From contig WPIO01000002.1 of the NCBI GenBank assembly GCA_009760855.2, forward strand, positions 8,104,001 to 8,168,000: DNA of 64,000 nucleotides. Direction: 5' to 3'. This DNA is from Cristatella mucedo. Taxonomy: Eukaryota > Bryozoa > Phylactolaemata > Cristatellidae. Shown piece by piece: positions 45,900 to 59,058 of this stretch. Positions within the stretch are counted from its first letter, which is position 1. The number at the start of each line of letters is the position of its first letter. The translations under genes were made by a program, and so were the position numbers. The notes under the pieces were generated by a model. It did not search any database. It saw nothing but the letters and a program-made list of their open reading frames with translations, and was not told the origin of the DNA.

Positions 45900-48800
45900 A
45901 CGTGTCTATGGACATCTAAAACGCTTACTGCTTGGAGATGGGTCAGCTACGCCAGTGGCGGCGGCCATAGATTCTCCTGTTGCTTGTAACCTGCCTGTTA
46001 GGTACGATCGTTCATACCTATTATCGTTTCGTTATCACCATTCAATTGCAATCCTAAATGCAGTGGTCAGTGAATTATTCATTAACAAGAGAGTGGTGTT
46101 GCTAAGGTCAGTGAATTATGCATTAACAAACGAGAAGTGCCACCTAGAGTGCACTGGACCGCTACCGGAGGCCCCACTTGTACAGAATTCCCAGCATTAT
46201 CTCTAAACACCATGAGCGACCATCCTCACGCACTGCAGTGAATCTCTCTAACTTAGTGGGCACCAGGCCTGTGGGAGTCCTTGCGGCCTATCTTATACTT
46301 GTCATTGGAGTCCTCGCAAAATGTGCAATAACCCATAATAATAAGTGAAGCATGAACGAATTGGACTTATTCGCCTTAACCTGGCTGAAATAAATTAACT
46401 GCTTGACCATTAAGGACGAAACCCCAACAGGTTCGTCCTTCTTTCATACCCCTTGATCAATCAAAACTAGCGGTGGAGTTGCTGTAATCGCACGCTCACT
46501 ATTCAATTGCAAGCCACTTGCAGTCCCCTCGAAGCTATTGTTCCGAGTTCATCCGACAAAAAGCTAGCCAATGGCAGCAGAAGTCTATTGTCCCCCACCA
46601 GTCCTTCTGCATTTCACACATTCCTGATCTCATTTTAATTCTGCGTGCATGGAAAATATCTGTCCTCGTTACGGTTGATTTTAAAATAATTCATTTTTAT
46701 GACTTATCTGATATCTTTTGTACCACACTACGTGCACTGTCTAACTCATTTTTCCTCGTGACTCATGTGAATGGCTCTACTCACATCAATGGTCGCGCAC
46801 TCGACCAAATTGTCATCAATTTTTACGACCAAATTATACTTACTAGACCACATGCAGATCTCATTCAGTCTACAGTGCATGTCCTCCTCTGCATTAAAAG
46901 CACATGTGATTCGCGAAACTTTAAGACCCTTGATATTGATGCTGTCCAGCGCGACAATATCTTCTTTGCTCTTGCTGCTCAATCCCCCATCCGACCTGTC
47001 ATCATTGTTAGATTGCTACAACACGACACTAGCTGATAAGTACAGAGAGTTTGCACCTCCGACTAAGCACAGCAGACATTAAACTTGCTAAGTCTACTAA
47101 ACTCTAGCTTGAAAAAGCATGCGCAATATCAGGTCAATCGATAGGCATACTAAGCCTACTGTAGATCGGGCTAATCGATCATAGCAAAGGTCAAGTCTAG
47201 CTTCTATGAAAAAATTGTTATATCACAGATGCACAATCCAAAAGTTCTGACGTTGACAATCAACGATCTTCTCAATAATATTAATAATAATAATAATAAT
47301 GCACTTGATAAAGCGCCATCAGAGAACTCAATCTCCTTCTAGGCGCTTTACATTATCTGCAAAGGGAAATGCAATTGAATGGTGAGTAATATCATGCTTA
47401 ATAAACAACATGAATAACATGGCTAGGGGTGACATGCACAGGGTCAGCATGAAAATGTGGTTAGTGGCAGCATGCACAGTGTCAGCACGCATAAGCACAT
47501 GAAGGACGAATCACAGGGATCTACTAAATGCTGTCCTGAATAGGTGTGTTTTTAAGTTCTTTTTAAATGTGGTCAAGTCAGGGGATGTTGTGACGCAAGT
47601 CGGGAGTGAATTCCAAGCTTTGGGAGCATACGAACTAATTGCACGGTCTCCAAAGGATTTGAGGTTTGTACGAGGTATTTGTAGACTGATGGATTCCGAA
47701 AAGCGGGTGGTACGATGCTTGGCCTGATGGGGGAGTGTATCGGAGAGATAGGCTGGAGCCATAGAATGAAGGGACCTAAAAGTGAGCGACAAAACCTTGA
47801 AGTCAATCCGTTGCTTGACTGGTAGCCAGTGCAGGTAGGCGAGAAGTGGGTCGATAAGGCAACTGCGACGCTCACGATAGACAAGCCTAGCTGCGGAGTT
47901 TTGCACCAGCTGAAATCGCCTGATTGCACATGCCGGTAGGCCAGTCAGCAGTGAGTTGCAGAAGTCGAGACGGGATGTCACGAATGCATGGGCTCAATCG
48001 CTCCCAGGTTAGCTCCTTACCAAATGATCCCCGTGATGATCTAGCTGATCGCTTCTTTATCTTCTTTGTCAACAAGATAGACGAGATCAGGTAGCTTTTC
48101 CCGCCTGGAATCTTTTCCCTCAACTCTATGAAGCACCTGAATGTCAACATTCAAAGAGCCACGAGTGACCTCATCCTGAAGGTAGCACCCCATTGGACGA
48201 CGAAAACTAACCACACAGACCCATTTCCAACTGTCCTACTTCTACGACCAGTATCCCTTCAATCGTTACTATAAGATGTATTGGAACAAGTCGTTCAGAC
48301 CAGCTGAGCTCACATATTAAAACTTCAAACCTTGCTAGTAAGTTCCAGTCTTGTTTTAGAGCTAATCACTCCACAGAGTCAGCATTGGTTTAGATGTATA
48401 ACGACTTACTTAGGAATGCAGACTAATTCGAGTATCTCTGTTTTGTTTACTCTATCTTTCGGCAGCTTTTGATACTATCGATCACCAAGTCCTCCTTGAG
48501 CGCCTCTCATCTCGCCAGATAATCACTAGCACTGCTTTGCAATGGCTCATGTCCTATCTCAGTGGGAGATCCTAGAGTATTGATGTGAATGGAGAAAGAT
48601 CATCGAGGTACCTTTGACTTATGGGGTATTTAAAGGTTCCGTGCTAGGTCCGGTTCTTTTCACGGTTTATACTCTCCATCTTTCCCTTCTATGCATATGA
48701 AAGTCAGTTGTACCTTTGCTTTGATTGCTTCCAGCCCCCAGGACGTCAGATTATTTTGATTCCCATGCTGCATGTATTGATGAAATTCGCACAGGGATGG

Positions 48801-49720
48801 CAGTGAACTTTCTTAAATTGAATGATGATACACACCAACCTACTAGTTAGGGTTCAACCAAGTGGGATTCAGAAATTGGCAAACTTAACGCTCATAATCG
48901 GCTCTTCCAGCATAACTTCTGTTCAATATGCCCGAGATGTAGGTGTCCTGTTACAAAGTGAACTTTCATTAGACGACCACCATTGAGTCTTCCCACTTTC
49001 TGCCACATAACATGCTTTCGGGCTTGCTAAGACAGGGATACCAAATTAGATTGGTCCAAGCACTCTGCAACTCACTGCTGCTGGCCTACCAGTGTGTGTC
49101 GTTAGGCAAACAGTTACAGAAAAGTTGGTGCAAAGGTCTGCCAGCTAGGCTTTCCTTTCGTGAACACCGAAGTTCCAACATCACTCTACTTTTTGCCGTC
49201 CTGAACTGGCTTCCAGTCAAGCAACGCATCGACTTTAAGGTTCTGTCACTCACTTTTAGGTCTCTTTATTCTTTGGCACCAGCTTACCTATCATATCTAC
49301 TCCCCACCAGGCCAAGCATTGTACTCACTTCTTTTGGCAATTTAATCATCTAGCTACACCTTGTACGTACCTACAATTCTTTGGATATTGTTCCTTTACT
49401 TCCTATGACCCCAAAGCCCGGCAAATGCTTCCAACTGGCGTCATGGCATCCCCTGAGTAACCCAAATTAAAAAAGCTAAAACTTATCTATTTCGCACAGC
49501 GTATAGTGGGTTCCATATGATTCATAATGTGTGTGCTTGGGTGTACTGACACTGTGCATACTGCCGCTAGCCGTATTTGAATGCTGACCTGAGCATGTCA
49601 CCTCTAACCATGTTATGCTGGTTGTCATTGAGCACGCTATTTGCAGCAAATGTCAGTACCTACAGAGAGATTAAGTTCTCCATGGGCGCTATCCAAATAT
49701 TTTATTGTTATTATTAAGAG
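45900..49720 (+). mobile_element. LINE-A, nearly full length, degenerate, interrupted by a nested LINE-A
   Basis: It begins like the 22.9 kb copy (TCTATGGACATCTAAAACGC) and follows it through endonuclease remnants (LDQIVIN, DHMQISFSL) up to 47275. It resumes at 47993 with the next bases of the consensus (CTCAATCGCTCCCAGG). It then continues through RT remnants ([20 protein letters not shown], SYLSGR) and [19 protein letters not shown] near 49200 to the tail at 49650-49715. Many stops and frameshifts make it an old copy. Confidence 0.85.
47276..47992 (-). mobile_element. LINE-A copy nested in an older LINE-A, with CTCAA target duplication
   Basis: On the minus strand an open frame (47981-47511) encodes the RT C-terminus from [20 protein letters not shown] to [15 protein letters not shown] and a stop. 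The 3' tail and ATT repeats follow. CTCAA at 47271-47275 and 47993-47997 flanks it. Removing the insert and one CTCAA restores continuity of the host LINE. Confidence 0.9.
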
Positions 49721-50039
49721 CACGATCGCTTCATCGTGAGATTTGTTGGCGATTTATCAGGAGCTGTAGGAAAAGAAGAGTTTCAGATAGGCATAAGATG
49801 AAACGAATTACTGGCTGATTATAGCGAGGACCACCGTTATATAAATCGCGCTTCTCCTGGATTAATCGAGCAAATGTTTATTTAAATGCAGCCGGAATGA
49901 AGCAATTCAAAAAAATCATCTTTAAAATCTAATAAAGCAGATACAAAGTTAGTGACGATCTGTGTCAACTGCGGTAACAAAGTGATGTTGGAGTTGCTTT
50001 TTTGCAAAAACGCAAGATGAGGCAGGATATTTCAATTTC

Positions 50040-50195
50040 TAAATTAGCCACCTGCCCTGGCTACCTTTTAAGCAATGGGCATCCTACAGTTCTGTTCTGC
50101 TAGCCACAAATAAGATCCTTTATCATCTTGACCCGGATTGCCTATCTCCCTGAGAGGGCTTTATCAAGTGTATTATTATTATCATTATTATTTTC
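50040..50195 (+). mobile_element. LINE-A-like fragment with internal deletion
   Basis: CCCTGGCTACCTTTTAAGCA recalls the LHWLPVKQR region. After about 100 bp it jumps to GAGGGCTTTATCAAGTGTAT and an ATTATT tail. Confidence 0.6.
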
Positions 50196-50474
50196 TAAAT
50201 TACTTGCTCCACAGCCATCCAATATTGTCCAGCCAATTATTTAATAACTCTGATCGTGTAACTTGGCTTCTAACCAACATTAAACACTATGGAAGCTGGG
50301 CCTCCAGTCTTTATGCTTCCTTGATCCGAACTTGCTACCGAACCAGCTTCTCAACATCCCTGATTTAACGAAACATTTAAGTGGAGGCGCACAAACACAC
50401 ATTCCTAACAGTGTTTTGTTATATGTCTGAATCGTCCTTGACACCCTTGGAAGCATTGAAAGTGGGCACGTTAT

Positions 50475-50787
50475 CAGTAGTGGAGCTCGGATTGTCAGCA
50501 ATTGGAAAATGACTGCACAGTTTTTATTTATGAAGGGCAAGACCCATGAGATTTTCATGTAAGCGGGGATAGACCCGAAATTAGTGAGAAATTTCAATGC
50601 AAAACAACAGCGTTTACCCGACATAAACTCGGCGGCGGTCGTTCAATGAGTGGAATTAAGACATAATTTCGTCGTTGGTGAGGGTCGCGTAGGGGAGCGT
50701 AAGAATAGGAAGCGGCCCCAATCGCTCCCTCGCTGTGGTGGGGTTGGGCATTTGCCCCCCCCCGCCCCCTTCCTGGCTCCGCCACTG
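50475..50787. mobile_element. MITE, second copy of the CAGTGG family
   Basis: It ends CCTGGCTCCGCCACTG. The left end is probably CAGTAGTGGAGCTCGGA at 50475. The interior shares AGTGGAATTAAGACATAATT and TCGTCGTTGGTGAGGGTCGC with the 8.2 kb copy. Target duplications are not clear here. Confidence 0.6.
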
Positions 50788-50894
50788 CATATTGCCATTA
50801 TTAGAAACTTGATGTGATGCCTACTAGCAAGCATGCAAGTGCCCGAGAATGCGGTTACATGAACATTTTATAATTATTTTAATATATATGAAAA

Positions 50895-51350
50895 GCGTGA
50901 ACGTAATGGAATTTAATGTATCTCACTCTGTTATTTCAGAAAGCCACAAAGTCTATTTGGGTGTTACGCAGGAGTATTTTTTATAGCTCACTCACAGACT
51001 AGGCGGCTTTCGGTACGCATTCGATGGCCAACAGGCTTCGTCTCTCGCAACAAAGAGAAAGTGGGAAGCATAGCAGAGTCAGGAGAGCAGCTGAGATAGT
51101 GAGTAGCATGGAAGTAGCAGCTCAGCACCGCTGGAAAGAATGTGCCGTAGTTGGCAGGAGCAGAGTAGTTGTCGTTGCGTAAGAGTCGTGGAAGCGAGTT
51201 CCACAGTCTAGGACCTGCAGAGCTAAAACCTCTGTCGCCAACTGTCTTGAAGCGAATGAATGGAACAGCTAATATATTGTCAGAGACGAGGATAGCGGGC
51301 GGTGTTCTTTTAGGTTGCTTTATAATTGAATTATATTCATATATTTTTTA
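50895..51350 (-). mobile_element. LINE-B 3' fragment
   Basis: On the minus strand KTVGDRGFSSAGPRLWNSLP is followed by RLLRND and then a 3' region identical in layout to the other LINE-B copies. This copy defines LINE-B as a separate RT lineage from LINE-A. Confidence 0.8.
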
Positions 51351-51829
51351 ATGGCTTCGAAGATAGGCTGCCAATGAAAAAAGTGCTAAAGGATACCGCA
51401 GTATGACTATAAGAAGAAGTGAAAAGATAAGTCTACTGCAGCATGCTTTAAGTCATGTGAATTAGGTTTTGAAGTAGTTGTATGCACCATTTGCCAATCG
51501 GAAACCCGACCTCGTACTCTGAGTTCCATGCATGCCTTCTCTAAACTCTCCAAAACATGAGCTGATTGCGACTTTATTATTCCTGCTACTAACATTCACA
51601 TGAAATAGTCAACACTAGTAGAGACTAGAGCTACTGAAAAGTACTACTGAGTAGCTACTGAGTAAGCTACTGAGTAGCTACTGAGCTACTGAAAAGTTAT
51701 TGGCATCCATGGGTCCCAGCCTGTTTTCCGAATCTGGCAGCAGATTTTGTTCAATCATCAAGACAACTCTCATAAGAAAACTTCAAAATTAGACTGCTTG
51801 CTTTGAAAACACAGCAACGACGAGGTAAT

Positions 51830-52930
51830 TTAAAATTATGTATCTCCGTCTGTAAGTCAACAAAGCTACACAGATTATGTGCATGTTACTCAGGAGAGTT
51901 TTGTATAGCGCACGCAAAGCCTAAACAACCTTTGGTGTGCTTTCACTAGCCAATATACTTCATATCATGCAAAAAAGAGAAAGTAGGAAGCATAGCTGAG
52001 TTAGGAGAGAAGATGAGGTAGAGAGTAGCATGGGAGTAGCAGCTCAGGACGTATGAAAATGATGTGCCGTAGACGGAAGCATAAGAGTAGATGTCGTTGC
52101 GTAGGAATTGTGGAAGTACCTTCCACAGCCTAGGAAATGCAGAGCCAAAGCTTCTGTCGCCAACGATATTTAAGCTGAATTATGGAACAGCTAACTTATT
52201 GCCCTTACAGGACCCGAGGGCACGATGACGCTGAAACTAGCGCAGCAGTCCAGCTAGGTGTAAAGATGCCAAGCCGTGGCGGGCCTTGTGAGTCAGCGTA
52301 TGAACTTTACTCAGTATCCACTGATCAGCCGCCAGACATTCAAGCTCTTTCAGCCAAGAGAAAGATTGACAACACTTGGGGATTTGTAAAATAACCTTGC
52401 TTGAAGCCGCATTCATCACCAGCTGCTGAAGCCAAACTGTTCCTTTCGTTAGCCATCCAAAATCAAATTGCAATAATCTAGCTGAGAAAGAACGAAGAAC
52501 CTGGGAGCCAATTTATTCTTTTGGCAAGCCACCATGAAAGACCGCAATTCATTTTAGACAGGGATTGGATGTGATGACTAGCTGTGGAAACAGTCTTCTT
52601 AAGGAAGCTTTTAGCTTTAGGCAGCTGAGACACCTAAATTTTGAGCACACGGGAATGGTCGCACAACAGCGTCACCTATTAAACGAGCGAAGAAGTCTTC
52701 CATTCCAGCAACACACTTGGAGTGTCATAAAAGCAGCAGCTATATTTTATCGTCGTTTAGTTTAATGAAATTTGCCCAAATCCAGCATTGAATGTCAGCA
52801 AGGAAAGCATTCAGTTTACCAGTCGCTGTAGCAGACTCATTTGGTTTTTAATGACAAATCCTGCTGAATGTCGCCAGCATCAAAGCGATAGCCTATTCCA
52901 CTTTCCCGAATCACTTTAAGGTGCTGCATT
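51830..52930 (-). mobile_element. LINE-B, longer 3' fragment
   Basis: The minus strand carries, from the 5' side, ANFIKLNDDKI near 52780 (the ANFLKPNDDKT block of LINE-A). KARHGLASLHLAGLLRQ near 52260 and a diverged GDRSFGSAFPRLW-like block near 52120 follow, then the LINE-B 3' region. Stops break the frame. Confidence 0.75.
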
Positions 52931-54189
52931 GTCACACTTGTATCTACTGTTAGCGCCATTGCTAATTTCTCATTATGCTGACTACGTGAAACAGTGTGAC
53001 TAGAAAGCCATTTTATGCAGTATGAGACAAAATAATGGAGAGTTATATGATAGGTACTTCAGCAACTTCCTTCGGTGCGTATGATGGTATTCTGGCAAAG
53101 CTCATAGGACTAAGGTTTCTGAAAGATTTTTAACCATAAATTAAATTCCCAAGCATTGAGAAGAGCTATCAACCGTTTTGATATACATATTTTACGACGT
53201 GATGGCGTTACGACATGATGGCATATTTTACGATGTTATGACCGCCTGCAAAAGGTACATGATACAAGCACCGTGCGAAATGTTTTGAAAGGCTTATTAC
53301 TCAGCTTATCACATGTAACCTGCTGACTTCCCTTTTAAAAAAATCTCTTCAATGCAGAATTTTAACTAGCTCATGCGTATTTTGTGGCAATATTCAGAGA
53401 GGCATTTATGATAAACTGAAGGCAATATTTGAACTTCATTAAAGATAAAAACACACATAGTCCGAAACTGTATGTCGTCCCTGTTTAAATACATATCCTG
53501 TCTTGTATCCCGGATGCAGAGTATTTGGCAAACAGCGACTCACTCGACGCACTTGAAAATTTTTGTGCTGAAGGTTAAGTGCGCACGTGAGGTTAAGTCC
53601 AGGAAAGATTTGAATTTTATTCTGAGAGACTGGTCTAACGTCTCAAAAGCTCAGGATTTGTAGTTCAAGCACATTAAGAAGTATTGCTTCGAATTTGGAA
53701 TGGCAAGAAAGTCGTGTGGAGCCTCAAACGCTTAGTTTCAGAAATTAATTTAGTTTAATTTTGATGTTAATGAAACCTAATGTTAAGCAATTGCTGATAT
53801 GGCTATGGAATGGCTCAATCAGTAAACACTGGGTCGGTTGCAGAAAATACAAAAATAATAGAAAGTACTACAGAGAATACAAAATATAAATACAAATTTT
53901 GAGAGGAGCGCTTGTGACTATGTTTTTCGGAATGTATGCTCGAAGTATTTCGAAGACCTTGCAAAGCAAATTTAACCTCTCTACGAAATGCCACACCTCA
54001 AGGCTGCTTGCTGTTAATATTCGTGAGCTAAGGTAGTGCTTCCCAAAGAAGAGGTATAGTAATTTCAATATTTCCAACCCCAAAGTCAGTGCAAATTGCC
54101 GACAGGCTATAGTGAGTATTATCAAAGGTCAGCTTTGACGCTATATATTGTAGGTAGAGAGCATCGGTCAATAGCATAACGCTCACGAC
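52931..54189. other. Unassigned AT-rich stretch
   Basis: No recognisable exon or repeat. The longest frame (85 codons, minus, 53868-54125) has no motif. Confidence 0.4.
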
Positions 54190-55490
54190 TGCACAAACTC
54201 TGCCAGATCAATAATAATTAGAAATCTTTACAGAGCTCCTGTAAAACTAAATCTCTTAGTTGACGCTTTACAAAGGCTGTAAGGGAAGAATGCTAATACG
54301 GCTGGTGAAAACATATCCCGCATCAGCACACGTTAGAGCAAAAACGACAAACCACGCGGAACTAGCGAATGCAGCGAGAAACAGGCAAGTTAGTAGCTTC
54401 AGTTTTAATTTCAATAAGTCAGAGGATGTTGTGATTTCAGTAGGGAGTGAGCTCCAAGCTTTAGGAGTATAAGTAAAAGCACAGTTTCTGCAGAACTGGA
54501 AGCTTTTTTAGAGGCGCAGCTATAAGACTTGAGCCTGATTTGGAATCAATAAGGACAGGCCGGCTGGAGAAAGAGAATGAGGGAACCTAAAAGTGAGTGA
54601 AAAAACCTTATAGTGGATAAAATGATTGACTGGAAGCCAGTTTAGGTCCATGGAAAGTGGTGCGATGTGGCATGTGGGACACTTGCGACAGACAACCCTA
54701 GCTTTTGAGGATTGCCCTGACTGTGAGGGCTTTATTGCACACGCCGGAAGACGTGAAGCTAGCGAGTTACAGAAGTCAAGACTTGATGTCACACATGCAT
54801 GGATCAACTTCTTAATGGTACTCCTGTATAAGCAGGCCCAAATTTTTGAAATCTTAATTAGCTGAAAGTATTATAAGACTTTACGGTAGAACTGACGTGA
54901 TCGTATAGTGAAAGGACATTTCGGAACAGAACACTAAAGATTTCGTGCAAATGCTACACGAGATATAATGGCCAAGCCTATTTTAATTGGTAGGTTTTCA
55001 AATTTCTGAGCTACAACTAGATTTCCTGTAACTCAAATGAGTGAATGTTACAGTCCTACAGCGAATCTCATAACGAGTGGTGCAAGTAGCTAGGAGAGTT
55101 AGACACACTGAAAGGCATAGCGGATCAAAGTACTCTTATATCTGTGTGTCATCTGCATAGAAATGCAAGCATAAATTATGCTTGGCAATAGCATCGGTAG
55201 GAAGGAGAGTATATGCGGTGAAAGAAGTAGACCTAAACAAACTCCTGGCATACTCCACACTCTAATGGTTCCTCAAATGACTGTTGCCCTTTTAAACAAA
55301 TGCTCTGGAGTGTACCACTGAGAGAGTATCTAAACTATTGCATTGCATTGTGTTTGATGCCATGGTGAGGTTACAGGCAGTCGAGAAATACTTAGTGATC
55401 GAAATTATCAAGAGCTGTCGAAAAGGTAATTCAAAACAAGCAAAGAGATTCCATACGCGCTCGAATTCCTGAAAAGCTCGTTATAGATCC
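54190..55490 (-). mobile_element. Old LINE-A relative, RT to tail
   Basis: Minus strand, 5' to 3': remnants of AFDSSDNFDH and WFRYSLSGTLQSICLKGQQS near 55400-55260, FYADDTQIY-like near 55150, then CVTSSLDFCNSLASRLPACA near 54790 and LNWLPVNHFIHYKVFSLTF near 54640. A diverged LINE-A tail at 54260-54200 ends it. Block order is that of an L2/CR1-like RT. Confidence 0.75.
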
Positions 55491-57104
55491 TTATCAAAGC
55501 CATCTCTGCGGAGTGATTCGCTCTAAAAACTGATTGCTCTTAGATAATTGCTAATGTTTTGATAATTAAAGGCTGTTTTCTAAATAGAATGACTTCCTAG
55601 CCGACAAAAAACTTCCTTCATCAGCAGCAAATATACTGAACTTCTAATTTATATAGTCCAGTTCTTACATTTAATTGTACTTAATTTGTATGTGGTTTTC
55701 TATTCGATGACAACATGATTTTTACACTGGATAATATTTTGTTGTTGCATCATGTTAAAAACTGCTGCTTTTCTTTAATCTATTATAAATAAACTGCGTT
55801 AGCAGTGGCAAACTTCATCACAAATTCCTTTCTCCGCACTGCCGCAACGCTGAGATCACCGATGGGCGAAGCCTCAGACAGCTGAGGCAGGGGAAAGGCG
55901 AGCTAAGGGGACGTGGCGCGTTCTTGCGAGGGGGGGGGGTGGGGTGGGGGTTGGGGGTGCGAAATGCCAATATTGTTTGCAGATTTGAGCCCCTTTGAAG
56001 TTTTTGAATTGTTGCTCATATTTTTAATTTTTGGCATTTTTGGCCACCTTTTCTTAGATTTTGCACAGACTTTTGCTTTTTCTTACCGGTTTCATCTGAC
56101 TATACCTTTGTGTACGTCGTTGTTGCTGGATAGATAAATAGGTATAAACAGAGAAGTTCACCGCATGCTCTACGTATTTAAATTTCACTGCAATGCCTAT
56201 ACAATAATGTCTGACTAGAAAAATATATTTGACTCTAAAATAGAGCCGTCTGTGAAAGGGCCGCTTAAGTTGACCCCAGTCAACTCATGCCGTTAAACTT
56301 CATAAAACAAGCATCTTAGCATAGCCATTTTTTAAGTACCACAAAAAGTTGGTTTAAGTGTTATGGGCTGAACATATAAGCAGTAATCATAAGGCTACAC
56401 TCGCAACCACTTGATTTACAAATGTCAATAGTCATAGAGGGCAGCACCAGTTCAATTAATGCGCGCAGGCTCGGTGAACTCAGCTGCGAAGAAGCCTGGA
56501 ATTATTCGTAATGACTGCTCATTAAGCAGCTAATCGACTAGAAGATTATATCTCTTCCCGGTACGTTACCTGTTTTCCTGGTCCAGTCCACATGTCAGTG
56601 ATAGCTTTAAATCATGCTTACTATCGCACCCACTGTTCTTCTGAATCGGGCTGGTTGGTTAGGCCCCTAACTAAGTTCAAACATTTGTGGAAGGTGGTTT
56701 TATTTACTCCCCATTTCAATATGGAGCTCATTGCTGACTGGTACAACGTCATCTCCCGATTTGGGGACGTTCAGCTGCTAAAAGCCGAAGGGTACCTTAC
56801 TGCTTTTACTCCGTCTGAGTAAATTGTCCTTGTTTTTTGATGCTCCACAGCTGTGCAAGTTTAGTCTACCGCAAACAGCTATATCTTTTTTTTTACAACA
56901 ACCAAGTAAACGTTTTTGCTGTATGTGCTTTTGAGTATTGACCTATTCAGGATTCAGTGCATGTTGCTCACCTGAGGTCCTACTGACCAGCTGCCGCGAA
57001 TGTTTTCTTTCGTGCTTTCAATGTTTGTCGATTCATGAGTCTTGTGTGTGCTTTTGCGTGCTTTTCTGAGCATTATGTTTTGTGTGTAATTTACTCTGGG
57101 TAAG
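55491..57104. other. Unassigned AT-rich stretch
   Basis: Contains a G-rich run at about 55929-55957. Frames of 74 and 76 codons (plus, 55913 and 56592) have no recognised motif. Confidence 0.4.
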
Positions 57105-57185
57105 TAATAGTAATAATAATGATGCAATTAATAAAGCACTCCCAGATAACTCAAATCTCTTTCTAGGCGCCTTACATTTGCTGGT
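57105..57185 (-). mobile_element. LINE-A 3' tail only
   Basis: The minus strand reads CAGCAAATGTAAGGCGCCTA, GAAAGAGATTTGAGTTATCT and a tail with ATTATT. It is a short insertion. Confidence 0.7.
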
Positions 57186-58137
57186 TATTCTCTCGCTGGG
57201 GTTGTAAGCGAAGGACGCATATTTTTTGTCGCGGTGCTATATAAAATAGTTCTATTTTAATTGCATTATTATTATTGCTGTCACGCCTACATTGACTCTT
57301 CAGTCCTATTCACTCAGTCTGCAGACAGGCACCTAGTGTATCTACAAGCTGGCCTCTTCCATCAAGCGCAGGAAAATATCTATTGATCTTGTGACAACAG
57401 CTATTTAAGTGTTGACAGGTTTCTAGGTCAGAAAGGCAAATGAGCGATCGCATTGTTTCTACCCCTCGCCGCTTGAGAACCCACCGTTTCTCATAATTTT
57501 ATATCTCAGCAGACCCAGTAATCTACCAGTGACCGGTATAATATAGAGACTTAGTTTCCAGATTAGACCGGCCGGCGGGGGGGGGGGTGGTGGGTCGCGG
57601 AATCAAGAAAAATTCAATGGCATTCACATAGCACGATTTCACGGTATACACAATTACGTCTTTACACAATTTAATGATTTTAACAAGTAATATTCAGACT
57701 GACCATTTTTCTAATATTTTTACTTAACTTAGGGCCTTCAGGCTCCTAATCGCAAGCAAAAAATATGTATCAACGAAGACTAAGTTTCCAGTAAATTGCC
57801 TGTACATGACAAGCAACGAAAACTATAGATGCGAGCTCAAAAAATATACAGATTATCAACGCCTCATCATCATAATTCTTATTTTTAACCCATCAAATAT
57901 TCAAAAGTCCTCTGCCAATAAGCGAATGATATAGCTAAATTACTCATTATTAGGCATATAATTCCTAAACTTGTCCGTCATGAGCGCTTTTACTTAATCT
58001 ATATAGATAACTATCCGTTAACAAACACGCATGTAACGCTTCTTGTGCAATAACTGAGAACGATCCGCAAAGTTTGAAAAGTTTGTCTATAATCAAGCAA
58101 TTTATCTGTTTACGGTATAAGCCAACCTCTAACCCAG

Positions 58138-58322
58138 CCCTACTGATGTAGGTGGGCTCTATTACTAAGAGAGGCCCTACTGATGTAGGTGGGCTCTATT
58201 ACTAAGAGAGGCCCTAACTGATGTAGGGGGGCACTATTACTAAGAGAGGCTCTACTGATGTAGGGGGCACTATTACTAAGAGAGGCTCTAACTGATGTAG
58301 GGGGCACTATTACTAAGAGAGG
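58138..58322. repeat. 37-bp minisatellite, five units
   Basis: Units at 58138-58174, 58175-58211, 58212-58249, 58250-58285 and 58286-58322. Each ends ATTACTAAGAGAGG. The first two are identical. Later ones change GGTGGGCTC to GGGGGCAC. Confidence 0.95.
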
Positions 58323-58402
58323 CCTTACTGGGTGGCGAGTTCGACAATCTTCGTGCTTTTATAGCGTCACATAAATCATGCATTCACACACACCTGTACT
58401 GA

Positions 58403-58423
58403 ACATAAAATATTAGTAAATAC

Positions 58424-58480
<57 letters not shown>

Positions 58481-58588
58481 GCATATATACATATATATAT
58501 TCATATATATATATATTCATATATATGTATATATACATATATTTATGTATGTATGTGTGTGAGCAATGTATTTACTAATATTTTATGT
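58403..58588. repeat. Perfect 24-bp inverted repeat around CA/TA microsatellites
   Basis: ACATAAAATATTAGTAAATA with CATT (58403-58426) is the exact reverse complement of 58565-58588. Inside, (CA)n follows the left arm and TGTGTGTG precedes the right arm, so the pairing extends. About 140 bp of AT-rich sequence forms the centre. Confidence 0.9.
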
Positions 58589-58655
58589 ATATATATGTAT
58601 ATATATATACATGAATATATATATATATAAATATAAATATAAATAAGAACGTGAA

Positions 58656-58696
<41 letters not shown>

Positions 58697-58797
58697 GAGT
58701 GCATTTCAATTACTGGAATCGTAAGTCATCCAAGCCATAAAATGCGGTTGAAATATATGTGCCAACAATTCTTATAAATATAAATAAATATAGATAT

Positions 58798-58950
58798 AAT
58801 TCATTTTTATAGCGCCACAAAATAACTTAGTCTCTATTCAGGCGCTTCAAATATGCCTCGGGTATCGAGCCCACGACCTCAGCCAAACCTTGGGGTCTGG
58901 CCTCTTTTTCAGTCGGGGCGAGCAATTTAACCGCTGGACCAAACCAGCTC
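58798..58950 (-). mobile_element. SINE-1, diverged copy
   Basis: Minus-strand copy with A-box-like TTTGGTCCAGCGG, a B-box-like region and the AGCGCCTGAATAGAGACTAA tail. A small internal insertion makes it longer than the others. It lies just beyond the phosphomannomutase polyadenylation signal. Confidence 0.75.
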
Positions 58951-58999
58951 GGCTTATGCAATCTCTGCAATGTTATTTCAGTTATTCCGTGTCAGGTTC

Positions 59000-59005
59000 T
59001 TTATT
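59000..59005 (-). terminator. Probable phosphomannomutase polyadenylation signal
   Basis: AATAAA on the minus strand, 54 bp after the stop codon at 59059-59061. Confidence 0.6.
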
Positions 59006-59058
59006 AGAGTACAAAGTGGGGGGTAGTTCCAGACGTAATGTACGCGTTGCGTTTGCAT

